Shown: positions 38,078-48,588 of the stretch, piece by piece
How the letters are laid out: every line of letters begins with the position of its first letter
Position numbering within the stretch: the stretch's first letter is position 1
Assembly: GCF_002895925.1 (NCBI RefSeq)
Contig: NZ_NWUO01000012.1
Span: 62,001 to 126,000 of the forward strand
Length of the DNA: 64,000 nt
From: Mixta theicola
GTDB taxonomy: Bacteria > Pseudomonadota > Gammaproteobacteria > Enterobacterales > Enterobacteriaceae
Direction of reading: 5' to 3'
Translations under genes and position numbers: made by a program
The notes under the pieces: model-generated
What the model was told of the DNA's origin: nothing
What the model saw: only the letters and a program-made list of their open reading frames with translations
The model's database searches: none

Positions 38078-38107
38078 AAAAAAACGGGTGCTCAGGCACC
38101 CGTTTTT
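38078..38107. terminator. Bidirectional terminator between zapB and rraA
   Basis: An 8-bp perfect stem (ACGGGTGC pairing with GCACCCGT), a TCAG loop, an A-run on the left and a T-run on the right. It can end both the convergent zapB and rraA transcripts. Confidence 0.88.
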
Positions 38108-38150
38108 GCTGTCTGCCCTGGCGAGTACCCTGGGGCTGTAGCAGAACCCG

Positions 38151-38732
<582 letters not shown>

Positions 38733-39653
38733 TCAAAGCAGCATCCCTATAGAAAACAGCACGTTCGCTAACAGCGCCGCTTTAACCGTCTTCTCCAGCA
38801 TGGGACGCATCGCAATGGGTGACTTTTCTTGCAGAATATAATGGCCCTGCTGGCAGAAAAGCGGCGCAGACAACAGGAAAAGCCAGCCTCCCCAGCCGGG
38901 ACGTTCCAGCCAGGCAAAGGTGGCAAAACAGAGCAGCGCGCCGCTCAGCAACAACGCATGATAGCGTCGGGCGTTATCGGTACCCAGCCGTACCGCCAGC
39001 GTTATCTTGCCGCATTGACGATCGGTTTCAATATCGCGCAGATTATTGATATTCAGTACCGCCGCCGCCAGCAGGCCGCAGGCCGTCGCGGGCAACAGCA
39101 CCAGCGGTTTGATAAGGTGGCTTTGCAGGTAAAAGCTGCCGCAGACGGCCAGCCAGCCGAAAAATATCAGCACCGATAAATCGCCTAATCCCAGGTAACC
39201 ATAGGGTTTTTTACCTACGGTGTAGGCAATCGCCGCTACGATCGCCAGTCCCCCCAGCAGCAGAAAACTGAATATATCGCCTGGCGTATTACAGGCATAG
39301 CTAATCAGTAAGATGCCGCAAACCAAAGCCATCCCGGTAGCGATGACAATCGCTACCCGCAGCTGCGCTAAGTTAATCATGCCTTTTTGAATGCCGCGCA
39401 GAGGGCCCAGACGCTCGCCGCCGTCGCTGCCTTTTACGGCATCGCCATAATCATTAGCCAGATTAGACAATACCTGCAGCAGACCGCTGGTCAAAAAGCA
39501 GAGCAGGGCGATGGTCAGGCTGAATGTTCCCTGCCACCAGGCCAGCGCGGAGCCGGTCAGAATAGAGGCGAACGCCAGCGGCAGGGTGCGTAAACGCAGG
39601 CTTTCCAGCCAGGCGCGGAAGTGAAAGAACGTTGACCGTTGAATATGTTCCAT
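38733..39653 (-). CDS. menA: 1,4-dihydroxy-2-naphthoate polyprenyltransferase MenA
   Basis: 306 residues of the UbiA family with about nine transmembrane helices. The two Asp-rich Mg2+-diphosphate motifs are NLANDYGDAVKGSD and NNLRDIETDRQCGK. It prenylates 1,4-dihydroxy-2-naphthoate to demethylmenaquinone, the membrane step of menaquinone synthesis for anaerobic respiration. It sits between hslVU and rraA as in E. coli. Confidence 0.96.
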   Translation of the reverse strand: MEHIQRSTFFHFRAWLESLRLRTLPLAFASILTGSALAWWQGTFSLTIALLCFLTSGLLQVLSNLANDYGDAVKGSDGGERLGPLRGIQKGMINLAQLRVAIVIATGMALVCGILLISYACNTPGDIFSFLLLGGLAIVAAIAYTVGKKPYGYLGLGDLSVLIFFGWLAVCGSFYLQSHLIKPLVLLPATACGLLAAAVLNINNLRDIETDRQCGKITLAVRLGTDNARRYHALLLSGALLCFATFAWLERPGWGGWLFLLSAPLFCQQGHYILQEKSPIAMRPMLEKTVKAALLANVLFSIGMLL

Positions 39654-39770
39654 AAGCGAGACCGCAGCTGATTATAACCAAAAAAGGGTAGGCAGAGTCT
39701 ATGGCGGCACGGACCCGGACATCTTAATCTTCGTCAACCTGGCGCGGTTTAGGCGTGGCTAAGCGGGAAT

Positions 39771-39795
39771 AAAAAAAGGAGGCCGTAGCCTCCTT
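39771..39795 (-). terminator. Terminator of the hslVU operon
   Basis: In the minus-strand direction, AAGGAGGC, a TACG loop and GCCTCCTT are followed by a seven-T run, 19 bp after the hslU stop. Confidence 0.85.
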
Positions 39796-39813
39796 ATTGA
39801 TAATACATACCGG

Positions 39814-41145
39814 TTACAGAATGAAGCGGCTAAGATCTTCGTCGGCAACCAGCTGATCCAGGTGCTGCGAAACATACGCGGCATCAATGGTAATGCTGTC
39901 ACCGTTGCGATCGCTGGCATCATAGGAAATATCTTCCATCAGACGTTCCAGCACCGTATGCAGACGACGCGCACCAATGTTCTCAGTGGTTTCGTTAACC
40001 TGCCATGCAGCTTCGGCGATACGGCGAATACCGTCATCGGTAAAGCTGATATTCACGCCTTCGGTCCCCATCAGCGCTTTATACTGCACGGTTACGGAAG
40101 CGCTTGGCTCGGTCAGAATACGTTCGAAATCATTCACGGTCAGCGGCTGCAGTTCAACGCGAATCGGCAGACGGCCCTGCAGTTCCGGGATCAGATCTGA
40201 CGGGCTGGCAACCTGGAATGCGCCGGAAGCGATAAACAGGATATGGTCGGTTTTAACCATGCCGTGCTTGGTAGAGACGGTGCAGCCTTCTACTAATGGC
40301 AGCAGGTCACGCTGCACGCCTTCGCGAGAGACGTCCGGGCCTGAGGTTTCGCCACGCTTACAGATTTTATCGATCTCGTCGATAAAGACGATACCGTGTT
40401 GCTCAACCGCTTCGATCGCCTCTTCTTTCAGCTCTTCCGGATTAACCAGTTTGGCCGCTTCCTCTTCTACCAGCAGCTTCAACGCATCTTTGATTTTCAG
40501 CTTGCGCGGCTTCTGCTTTTGTCCGCCCAGATTCTGAAACATCGACTGTAGCTGACTGGTCATCTCTTCCATGCCTGGAGGCGCCATAATTTCCACGCCC
40601 ATCGGCGCGGCGGCCAGATTGATTTCAATCTCTTTATCGTCCAGCTGGCCTTCACGCAGTTTTTTACGGAAGGACTGGCGCGCGGCGGATGGCTCGGCAT
40701 TTTGCTCCGGCTGGCCCCAGTTATTTTTAGCCGGTGGGATCAGCGCGTCGAGAATGCGCTCTTCAGCCATCTCTTCTGCGCGATAGCGATTGCGTTCAAT
40801 CGCCTGCATGCGGACCATTTTCATCGCCGCATCGGTCAAATCGCGGATAATGGAATCCACTTCTTTACCAACGTAGCCGACTTCAGTGAATTTAGTGGCT
40901 TCGACCTTGATAAAAGGCGCGTTAGCCAGCTTGGCCAGGCGACGGGCGATTTCGGTTTTACCTACGCCGGTCGGGCCAATCATCAGAATATTTTTCGGCG
41001 TAACTTCATGGCGCAGATCTTCGTCCAGCTGCATACGACGCCAGCGGTTGCGCAGGGCGATCGCCACAGCGCGCTTGGCGCTATCCTGGCCGATGATAAA
41101 TCTGTTCAGTTCGCTGACAATCTCGCGCGGAGTCATTTCAGACAT
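39814..41145 (-). CDS. hslU: HslU (ClpY) ATPase subunit of the HslVU protease
   Basis: 443 residues, same as E. coli. Walker A is [15 protein letters not shown] (about residue 58), Walker B is [12 protein letters not shown] (about 255), with the I-domain between; the C-terminal LSRFIL tail is the peptide that inserts into HslV to activate it. The hexamer unfolds substrates such as SulA and feeds them to HslV. It starts 11 bp after hslV. Confidence 0.98.
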   Translation of the reverse strand: MSEMTPREIVSELNRFIIGQDSAKRAVAIALRNRWRRMQLDEDLRHEVTPKNILMIGPTGVGKTEIARRLAKLANAPFIKVEATKFTEVGYVGKEVDSIIRDLTDAAMKMVRMQAIERNRYRAEEMAEERILDALIPPAKNNWGQPEQNAEPSAARQSFRKKLREGQLDDKEIEINLAAAPMGVEIMAPPGMEEMTSQLQSMFQNLGGQKQKPRKLKIKDALKLLVEEEAAKLVNPEELKEEAIEAVEQHGIVFIDEIDKICKRGETSGPDVSREGVQRDLLPLVEGCTVSTKHGMVKTDHILFIASGAFQVASPSDLIPELQGRLPIRVELQPLTVNDFERILTEPSASVTVQYKALMGTEGVNISFTDDGIRRIAEAAWQVNETTENIGARRLHTVLERLMEDISYDASDRNGDSITIDAAYVSQHLDQLVADEDLSRFIL

Positions 41146-41156
41146 AGTTTCGATCC

Positions 41157-41687
41157 TTACGCTTTGGACGCTAATTCTTCAATAGTCAGATTGTGATTGG
41201 TGTAGATGCAAATATCACCTGCAATACCCAACGCTTTTTCGGTAATGTCGCGCGCGCTGAGCTCGGTATTTTCCAGCAGGGCGCGTGCTGCCGCCTGGGC
41301 GTACGGGCCGCCGGAGCCAATCGCGATCAGATCGTTTTCAGGTTGGATGACATCACCATTACCGGTAATAATCAGCGACGCGTTTTCATCCGCCACCGCC
41401 AGGAGCGCTTCCAGCTTGCGCAACATACGGTCGGTACGCCAGTCTTTAGCCAGCTCCACCGCGGCTTTAACCAAATGGCCCTGATGCATTTCCAGCTTAC
41501 GCTCAAAAAGCTCAAACAGCGTAAAGGCATCGGCTGTGCCGCCGGCAAATCCCGCAATCACCTTATCATTGTAGAGACGACGCACTTTTTTGACGTTGCC
41601 TTTCATTACGGTATTACCGAGCGTAGCCTGACCATCACCGCCAATTACTACGTGGCCGTTGCGTCGTACGCTTACTATCGTTGTCAC
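41157..41687 (-). CDS. hslV: HslV (ClpQ) peptidase subunit
   Basis: 176 residues from a GTG start giving [20 protein letters not shown]; the initiator is removed to expose the catalytic Thr. AGGGG stands 8 bases before the GTG. The longer ATG-started frame overlaps the leader hairpin and is not conserved. The N-terminal threonine peptidase fold (proteasome beta-type) forms a dodecamer capped by HslU. It is the first gene of the heat-shock operon, with a sigma-32 promoter and a leader hairpin upstream. Confidence 0.97.
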   Translation of the reverse strand: MTTIVSVRRNGHVVIGGDGQATLGNTVMKGNVKKVRRLYNDKVIAGFAGGTADAFTLFELFERKLEMHQGHLVKAAVELAKDWRTDRMLRKLEALLAVADENASLIITGNGDVIQPENDLIAIGSGGPYAQAAARALLENTELSARDITEKALGIAGDICIYTNHNLTIEELASKA

Positions 41688-41717
41688 GGGCAGACCCCTT
41701 GTTACAGTGGAAAAAGA

Positions 41718-41741
41718 GCTTCGCGCAGCGTGGCGCGAAGC
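41718..41741 (-). promoter_or_regulatory. Stem-loop in the hslVU mRNA leader
   Basis: A 9-bp perfect inverted repeat (GCTTCGCGC with GCGCGAAGC) lies between the heat-shock promoter and the hslV start. E. coli hslVU mRNA carries a comparable 5' stem-loop that stabilises the transcript, so a similar role is likely. Confidence 0.65.
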
Positions 41742-41754
41742 ATAATGCAACAAG

Positions 41755-41782
41755 ATATGGGGCAGGTTTGAAGGGTTTCAAC
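41755..41782 (-). promoter_or_regulatory. Heat-shock (sigma-32) promoter of hslVU
   Basis: Minus-strand GTTGAAA, 13 bases, then CCCCATAT, against the sigma-32 consensus CTTGAAA-N13-15-CCCATNT. The -35 element overlaps the last codons and stop of ftsN. Placement about 70 bp before hslV fits. Confidence 0.8.
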
Positions 41783-42716
41783 CCCCAACGGCGAGAGGAA
41801 TACAGCCTGAATGGCCGGAACCGCGCAGGCGTTTCAGCGTGCTGTCGGCGCTGGCACGGCTGTTATAAGGCCCAATAACCACGCGGTTCCAGCCGCCGCC
41901 GTTAGTGATACGGCTTTCAAAACCCTCAAAGGCCAGCTGGGCGCGGATTGATTCAGCCTGATCGCTACCTTTAAACGAGCCGCACTGCACCATCCAGCGC
42001 TGCGACTTCTCTTTTTCCACCGTTTTGGCTTTAGCCGTTTCCTGCTGTTTAACGCGGCTGTTCTCCTGGGATTTCGGCGCGCTTATCGGTTGCTGAGATC
42101 CATTTTGCGGCAGCATATGCGTTTGCTGAGTGGTTTGCTGCTGAGCGCGCTGCTGCTGAAGGCGTTGCTGCTGTTCAAGACGCTGCTGCTGAATGCGCTG
42201 CTGTTGTTCAGTGCGCTGCTGCTGTAACTGCTGTTGTTGCAGCTGCTGGCGCTGTAGCGTCTGCTGGCGCTGCAGCGGCGTTTGTTCATTCCACGGGACT
42301 TCGTTTAGCTGGGTCGGTGCCTGGCGCATATCGGCCTGCATTTGCTCCAGCAGCTGACGCTGCTCATCAGTAAGCTGAGTCTGCGACTGAACTTCGCCGC
42401 CGGAGGAGGGCTCTTTTGGCGCTGGCACGCTAAGCTGGCGGTTTTCCAGCTCTTTAATATATTTCCAGCGCTCTTCCGGCTTCGGCGGCAGCCCGTTGCC
42501 GCTGACCTTGTGATCCGGAATAACCGGCGTCTCTTCTTTTTTATGGTGAGCGATAAACCACAGCCCGCCCGCGAATGTTACCAGCACCGCTACCGCCAGC
42601 CCTGTCATGATTTTTGAAACGCCGGAGCTGCCGTTGCGTTTCTTGCTGCGGCTATTACTTTTCTTGCGACGCGTCCCTGTCGAACGCCCGCGGCCTACAT
42701 AATCTTTTTGTGCCAC
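41778..42716 (-). CDS. ftsN: Essential cell-division protein FtsN
   Basis: 312 residues. A short basic cytoplasmic tail (GRGRSTGTRRKKSNSRSKK), one transmembrane helix (about 34-53), a periplasmic helical region with the conserved EERWKYIKELENRQ, a long glutamine-rich linker (about 130-215), and a C-terminal SPOR domain (about 235-312) with WMVQCGSFKGSDQAESIRA. It triggers septal peptidoglycan synthesis by the FtsQLB-WI complex; the SPOR domain binds denuded glycan at the septum. It is divergent in regulation from hslV but on the same strand, 178 bp after cytR. Confidence 0.95.
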   Translation of the reverse strand: MAQKDYVGRGRSTGTRRKKSNSRSKKRNGSSGVSKIMTGLAVAVLVTFAGGLWFIAHHKKEETPVIPDHKVSGNGLPPKPEERWKYIKELENRQLSVPAPKEPSSGGEVQSQTQLTDEQRQLLEQMQADMRQAPTQLNEVPWNEQTPLQRQQTLQRQQLQQQQLQQQRTEQQQRIQQQRLEQQQRLQQQRAQQQTTQQTHMLPQNGSQQPISAPKSQENSRVKQQETAKAKTVEKEKSQRWMVQCGSFKGSDQAESIRAQLAFEGFESRITNGGGWNRVVIGPYNSRASADSTLKRLRGSGHSGCIPLAVGG

Positions 42717-42893
42717 TAATCGTTCCGCTAATTCAAAGAAGAAAATGCCTGCCGGATAAAAGGACGCTAAGTTAGCGCAACGCTTTAGCTATCCGGCTAT
42801 CAGCCCGCCATGTTACTCAAGGGCTGGAAGTTTGACCAGCGGTGAGTCGTTTAAGAATCTGCTGAAACTGCCCGATCAACGGCATTTGAACGC

Positions 42894-43919
42894 TTAGCTG
42901 GCGTGCATTGTGCTTCCGCGTAGCTTGAGTTCAAACTCCAGCAGGCGCGAGCCGTTATTCACGATGCGGCCCTGTAGTTGCTCCAGCAATAGCAGCATCG
43001 CTTCCCGGCCCAGAGCGAAGCGCGGCTGCGCAATGGTGGTCAGCGGCGGATCGCTGTAACGTGAGAGCTCAATATCATCAAAGCCGACCAGAGAGATGTC
43101 CTGTGGAATGCGCAGGCCCATGCTTTTCGCCTGCGACATCGCGCCCAGCGCCATAATATCGTTATGGCAAAAGAGCGCCTGAGGAGGCTGCGGTAAAGCC
43201 ATCAGCCGCTTAAACGCCGCGGCTCCGGCTTCAAAGGTAAAGTCGCCGCGCACAATATAGCGTGGTTCGATGGCCTGCCCATGTCGGCGTAGCGCCTGAA
43301 TATAGCCCTGCAAACGATAGTGGCTGAGCGGCATCACTTCCGGGCCGGCGATGCAGGCGATGCGGCGATGTCCAAGCTGCCACAGATGATTGACCGCTTC
43401 GAAGGCGGCGGTCAGGTTATCGATATGTACCGTTGGCAATTCCAGATCGGGTGCGAATTCATTGGCCATCACCATTGGCGGTAAACTGCGCTGCTCTTCC
43501 ACGCCGGTATCGAAAGGCACCTGGGAACCCAGCAGTACCATGCCGTCAATCTGGCGCGTCAGCATCAGGCTCAGAAAGGTTTTTTCCTGCTGATTCTGAT
43601 GGGCGCAGTCGCCAATCAGCACCAGATAGCCTTCGGCGGCCGCCGTGACTTCGACGCCACGAATGATTTCACTGAAAAAGGGATCGCAGATGTCGGGAAC
43701 GATAACCAGAATAGTACGTGATTCGCTGCGTTTGGCATTCCGCGCCAGAGCATGAGGAGAGTAGCCCACTTCCATCACCGCCTGCTCAACCTTCTGGCGG
43801 GTTGTCGCTGAGACCTTTTCAGGGTTCATCAGCGCGCGAGATACGGTGGCGGTTGAAACCCCCGCACGCTCAGCCACGTCCTTCATGGTCGCTGCCGTTG
43901 ACTCCTGGTTCTGCTCCAA
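42894..43919 (-). CDS. cytR: LacI-family repressor CytR
   Basis: 341 residues, E. coli length. The helix-turn-helix is TMKDVAERAGVSTATVSRAL with the hinge helix at SPHALARNAK, followed by a periplasmic-binding-like effector domain (ILVIVPDICDPFFSEIIRG; VGFDDIELSRYSDPP). It represses nucleoside uptake and catabolism genes together with CRP and responds to cytidine. It stands between priA and ftsN. Confidence 0.96.
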   Translation of the reverse strand: MEQNQESTAATMKDVAERAGVSTATVSRALMNPEKVSATTRQKVEQAVMEVGYSPHALARNAKRSESRTILVIVPDICDPFFSEIIRGVEVTAAAEGYLVLIGDCAHQNQQEKTFLSLMLTRQIDGMVLLGSQVPFDTGVEEQRSLPPMVMANEFAPDLELPTVHIDNLTAAFEAVNHLWQLGHRRIACIAGPEVMPLSHYRLQGYIQALRRHGQAIEPRYIVRGDFTFEAGAAAFKRLMALPQPPQALFCHNDIMALGAMSQAKSMGLRIPQDISLVGFDDIELSRYSDPPLTTIAQPRFALGREAMLLLLEQLQGRIVNNGSRLLEFELKLRGSTMHAS

Positions 43920-44109
43920 CGCTTATCTCCTCACACCGGTCTGAATAGTAGAATGTCATATGTCGTCTGCTGCGCTCGTTGCGGTTAAAGCTGACGGCCA
44001 TCACATTTCTAACAGATTGTATAAGGTGCCGTTACTTTAATTGCATAAAAACTGTGACTTAATCGAGGTTTTTTCGATCCAGCTCGCAAACCTTATCTGC
44101 GGGTAACGA

Positions 44110-46428
<2,319 letters not shown>

Positions 46429-46522
46429 TCAAAAATCACCAGAATGTTCAATCCACGTGTGGTGCCGGCGCAGGTTTTTTCCTGGCGCGGGAGAGCGACA
46501 CGGCCTTTACTGAGGTTACCCC

Positions 46523-46735
46523 ATGAAAGAAGGTATTCATCCTAAGTATGTTGAAATTACTGCAACTTGTTCTTGCGGTAATGTGATCCAAACCCGCTCA
46601 ACCGTGGGTCACGATCTGAACCTGGACGTGTGCGGTAAATGCCACCCGTTCTACACCGGCAAACAGCGTGTTGTTGATACCGGTGGTCGTGTTGAGCGCT
46701 TCAACAAACGCTTCAGCATTCCGGGCAGCAAATAA
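46523..46735 (+). CDS. rpmE: 50S ribosomal protein bL31, zinc-binding form
   Basis: 70 residues. Four cysteines in ATCSCGNV and DVCGKCHPF mark the zinc-containing C+ paralog. The C-terminal [15 protein letters not shown] is conserved. bL31 bridges the 50S central protuberance and the 30S head. A strong promoter lies upstream and a strong terminator downstream. Confidence 0.98.
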   Translation: MKEGIHPKYVEITATCSCGNVIQTRSTVGHDLNLDVCGKCHPFYTGKQRVVDTGGRVERFNKRFSIPGSK

Positions 46736-46778
46736 GTTTCCCGGCAGACGCTACCGTTATTCGACGGAGCGGATGCAA

Positions 46779-46808
46779 GAAAAAACCCAGCTTCGGCTGG
46801 GTTTTTTT
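46779..46808. terminator. Bidirectional terminator between rpmE and metJ
   Basis: A 6-bp GC stem (CCCAGC pairing with GCTGGG), a TTCG tetraloop, an A-run before and a seven-T run after. It serves the convergent rpmE and metJ transcripts. Confidence 0.9.
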
Positions 46809-46826
46809 ATGCACGAAAACAGCGTA

Positions 46827-47144
46827 TCAGTATTCCCAGGTATCCGGATCCTTACCCAGTTCACGCATAATCTTTTTCGCCTCTTCCGGGATTTCATCGC
46901 TGCGCTCTTTGCGCAGGTCAACGTCGTCCGGCAGCGGCTGACCGGTAAACGCGTGCAGAAATGCTTCGCATAACAGCTCGCTGTTAGTGGCATGACGCAG
47001 ATTGTTTACCTGGCGGTGCGTACGTTCATCTGTCAGGATTTTTAATACTTTCAGCGGAATAGACACGGTAATTTTTTTAACCTGCTCGCTCTTCTTACCA
47101 TGCTCAGCATAAGGGCTGATATATTCGCCATTCCATTCAGCCAT
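46827..47144 (-). CDS. metJ: Methionine repressor MetJ
   Basis: 105 residues, a ribbon-helix-helix protein. The DNA-contacting strand is [15 protein letters not shown], followed by [20 protein letters not shown]. With S-adenosylmethionine as co-repressor it binds tandem 8-bp met boxes. It is divergent from metB, with an array of such boxes in the 280-bp gap, so it also represses itself. Confidence 0.98.
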   Translation of the reverse strand: MAEWNGEYISPYAEHGKKSEQVKKITVSIPLKVLKILTDERTHRQVNNLRHATNSELLCEAFLHAFTGQPLPDDVDLRKERSDEIPEEAKKIMRELGKDPDTWEY

Positions 47145-47333
47145 GAGTTACCTTAATTATTAAAAGTTAAATTGTCGAAAATCAGCCAATTATGCCCGAT
47201 ATTTCCACGCCTCACTAATCAAAGTCAGCATTTAATACGTAACTTTGCCGCTTTTACGTGGGTTGCGTTTGCAGTAGAAGGCAATTCACTGCAATTTTAG
47301 CGGTTATTGCGCATTTGCTCAATCTATACGCAA

Positions 47334-47373
47334 AGACATTTAGATGTCCAGATGTATTGACGTCCAGTAGCGT
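47334..47373. promoter_or_regulatory. MetJ operator array for metJ and metBL
   Basis: Five contiguous 8-bp units resemble AGACGTCT: AGACATTT, AGATGTCC, AGATGTAT, TGACGTCC and AGTAGCGT (the last weak). The array is about 50 bp upstream of metB in the divergent metJ-metB region. Confidence 0.88.
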
Positions 47374-47424
47374 AATGCTATCCTGTTAGCCTTCTTTCAG
47401 GGCCTTTCAGGAACAGTAAGCACT

Positions 47425-48585
47425 ATGACGCGTAAACAGGCAACCATCGCAGTGCGCAGCGGTTTGAATGATGATGAGCAGTATGGCTGCGTTGTCCCTC
47501 CGATTCACCTTTCCAGCACCTATAACTTCACTGATTTCAATCAGCCTCGCGCCCATGATTATTCGCGTCGCGGTAATCCTGGGCGTGACGTCGTGCAGCG
47601 GGCGCTGGCCGAACTGGAGGGCGGTGCCGGCGCGGTCATGACCAACACCGGTATGTCCGCTATTCATCTGGTATGTACGCTGTTCCTGAAGCCTGGCGAT
47701 TTGTTAGTTGCGCCGCATGACTGCTACGGCGGCAGCTATCGTCTGTTTGACAGCCAAAGCAAACGCGGCGCATATCGCGTTAAATTTGTCGATCAGGGCG
47801 ACACCGATGCGCTACAGGCGGCGCTGGCCGAACAGCCGAAACTGGTGCTGGTGGAAAGCCCCAGCAATCCGCTGCTGCGCGTGGTGGATATCGCCGCGAT
47901 TTGTCAGGCAGCGCGTGCCGCTGGCGCGGTTAGCGTAGTGGATAACACCTTTTTAAGCCCGGCCCTGCAAAACCCGCTGGCGCTGGGGGCCGATCTGGTG
48001 GTGCATTCCTGTACTAAATACCTTAATGGCCACTCCGACGTTGTAGCCGGCGCGGTGATTGCTAAAGATGCGGCGGTGGCGACCGAACTGGCCTGGTGGG
48101 CGAATAATATTGGCGTTACCGGCTCTGCCTTTGACAGCTATCTGCTGCTGCGCGGGATGCGTACCCTGGGCCTGCGTATGGCGGCGGCCCAGCGTAATGC
48201 GTTGGCGATTGTGGAATATTTGCAGCAGCAGCCGCTGGTGAAAAAGCTGTATCATCCTTCTTTGCCGCAAAACCCAGGCCATCAGTATGCGGTACGTCAA
48301 CAGCGCGGTTTTGGCGCAATGTTAAGTTTTGAGCTCGACGGCGACGAACAGCGCCTGCGCCGTTTCCTGAAAGCGCTGGAATTATTTACCCTGGCGGAAT
48401 CGCTGGGTGGAGTAGAAAGTTTGATTTCCCATACCGCAACCATGACCCATGCCGGTATGTCGGCGGAAGCGCGTACGGCGGCGGGTATTTCCGATGCCTT
48501 ACTGCGCGTGTCGGTTGGGATAGAAGATCACGAAGATTTAATCGCCGATCTGGATAATGCGTTCCGGGTGGCAGCCGAGGATTAA
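47425..48585 (+). CDS. metB: Cystathionine gamma-synthase
   Basis: 386 residues of the Cys/Met PLP-enzyme family. The PLP lysine is in VVHSCTKYLNGHSDVV, with SRRGNPGRDVVQ and MTNTGMSAIH at the N-terminal half. It condenses O-succinylhomoserine and cysteine to cystathionine. It is followed by metL after 3 bp; the pair is repressed by MetJ. Confidence 0.97.
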   Translation: MTRKQATIAVRSGLNDDEQYGCVVPPIHLSSTYNFTDFNQPRAHDYSRRGNPGRDVVQRALAELEGGAGAVMTNTGMSAIHLVCTLFLKPGDLLVAPHDCYGGSYRLFDSQSKRGAYRVKFVDQGDTDALQAALAEQPKLVLVESPSNPLLRVVDIAAICQAARAAGAVSVVDNTFLSPALQNPLALGADLVVHSCTKYLNGHSDVVAGAVIAKDAAVATELAWWANNIGVTGSAFDSYLLLRGMRTLGLRMAAAQRNALAIVEYLQQQPLVKKLYHPSLPQNPGHQYAVRQQRGFGAMLSFELDGDEQRLRRFLKALELFTLAESLGGVESLISHTATMTHAGMSAEARTAAGISDALLRVSVGIEDHEDLIADLDNAFRVAAED

Positions 48586-48588
48586 GAA

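Noticed and set aside
42115-42290. Repetitive CAG/CTG-rich tract that looks like a satellite repeat
   Set aside because: It encodes the glutamine-rich linker of FtsN, in frame and expected for the family.
47334-47373. Short tandem repeats that could suggest a CRISPR or iteron array
   Set aside because: The unit is 8 bp without spacers and matches the MetJ met box; no CRISPR arrays were seen in the window.
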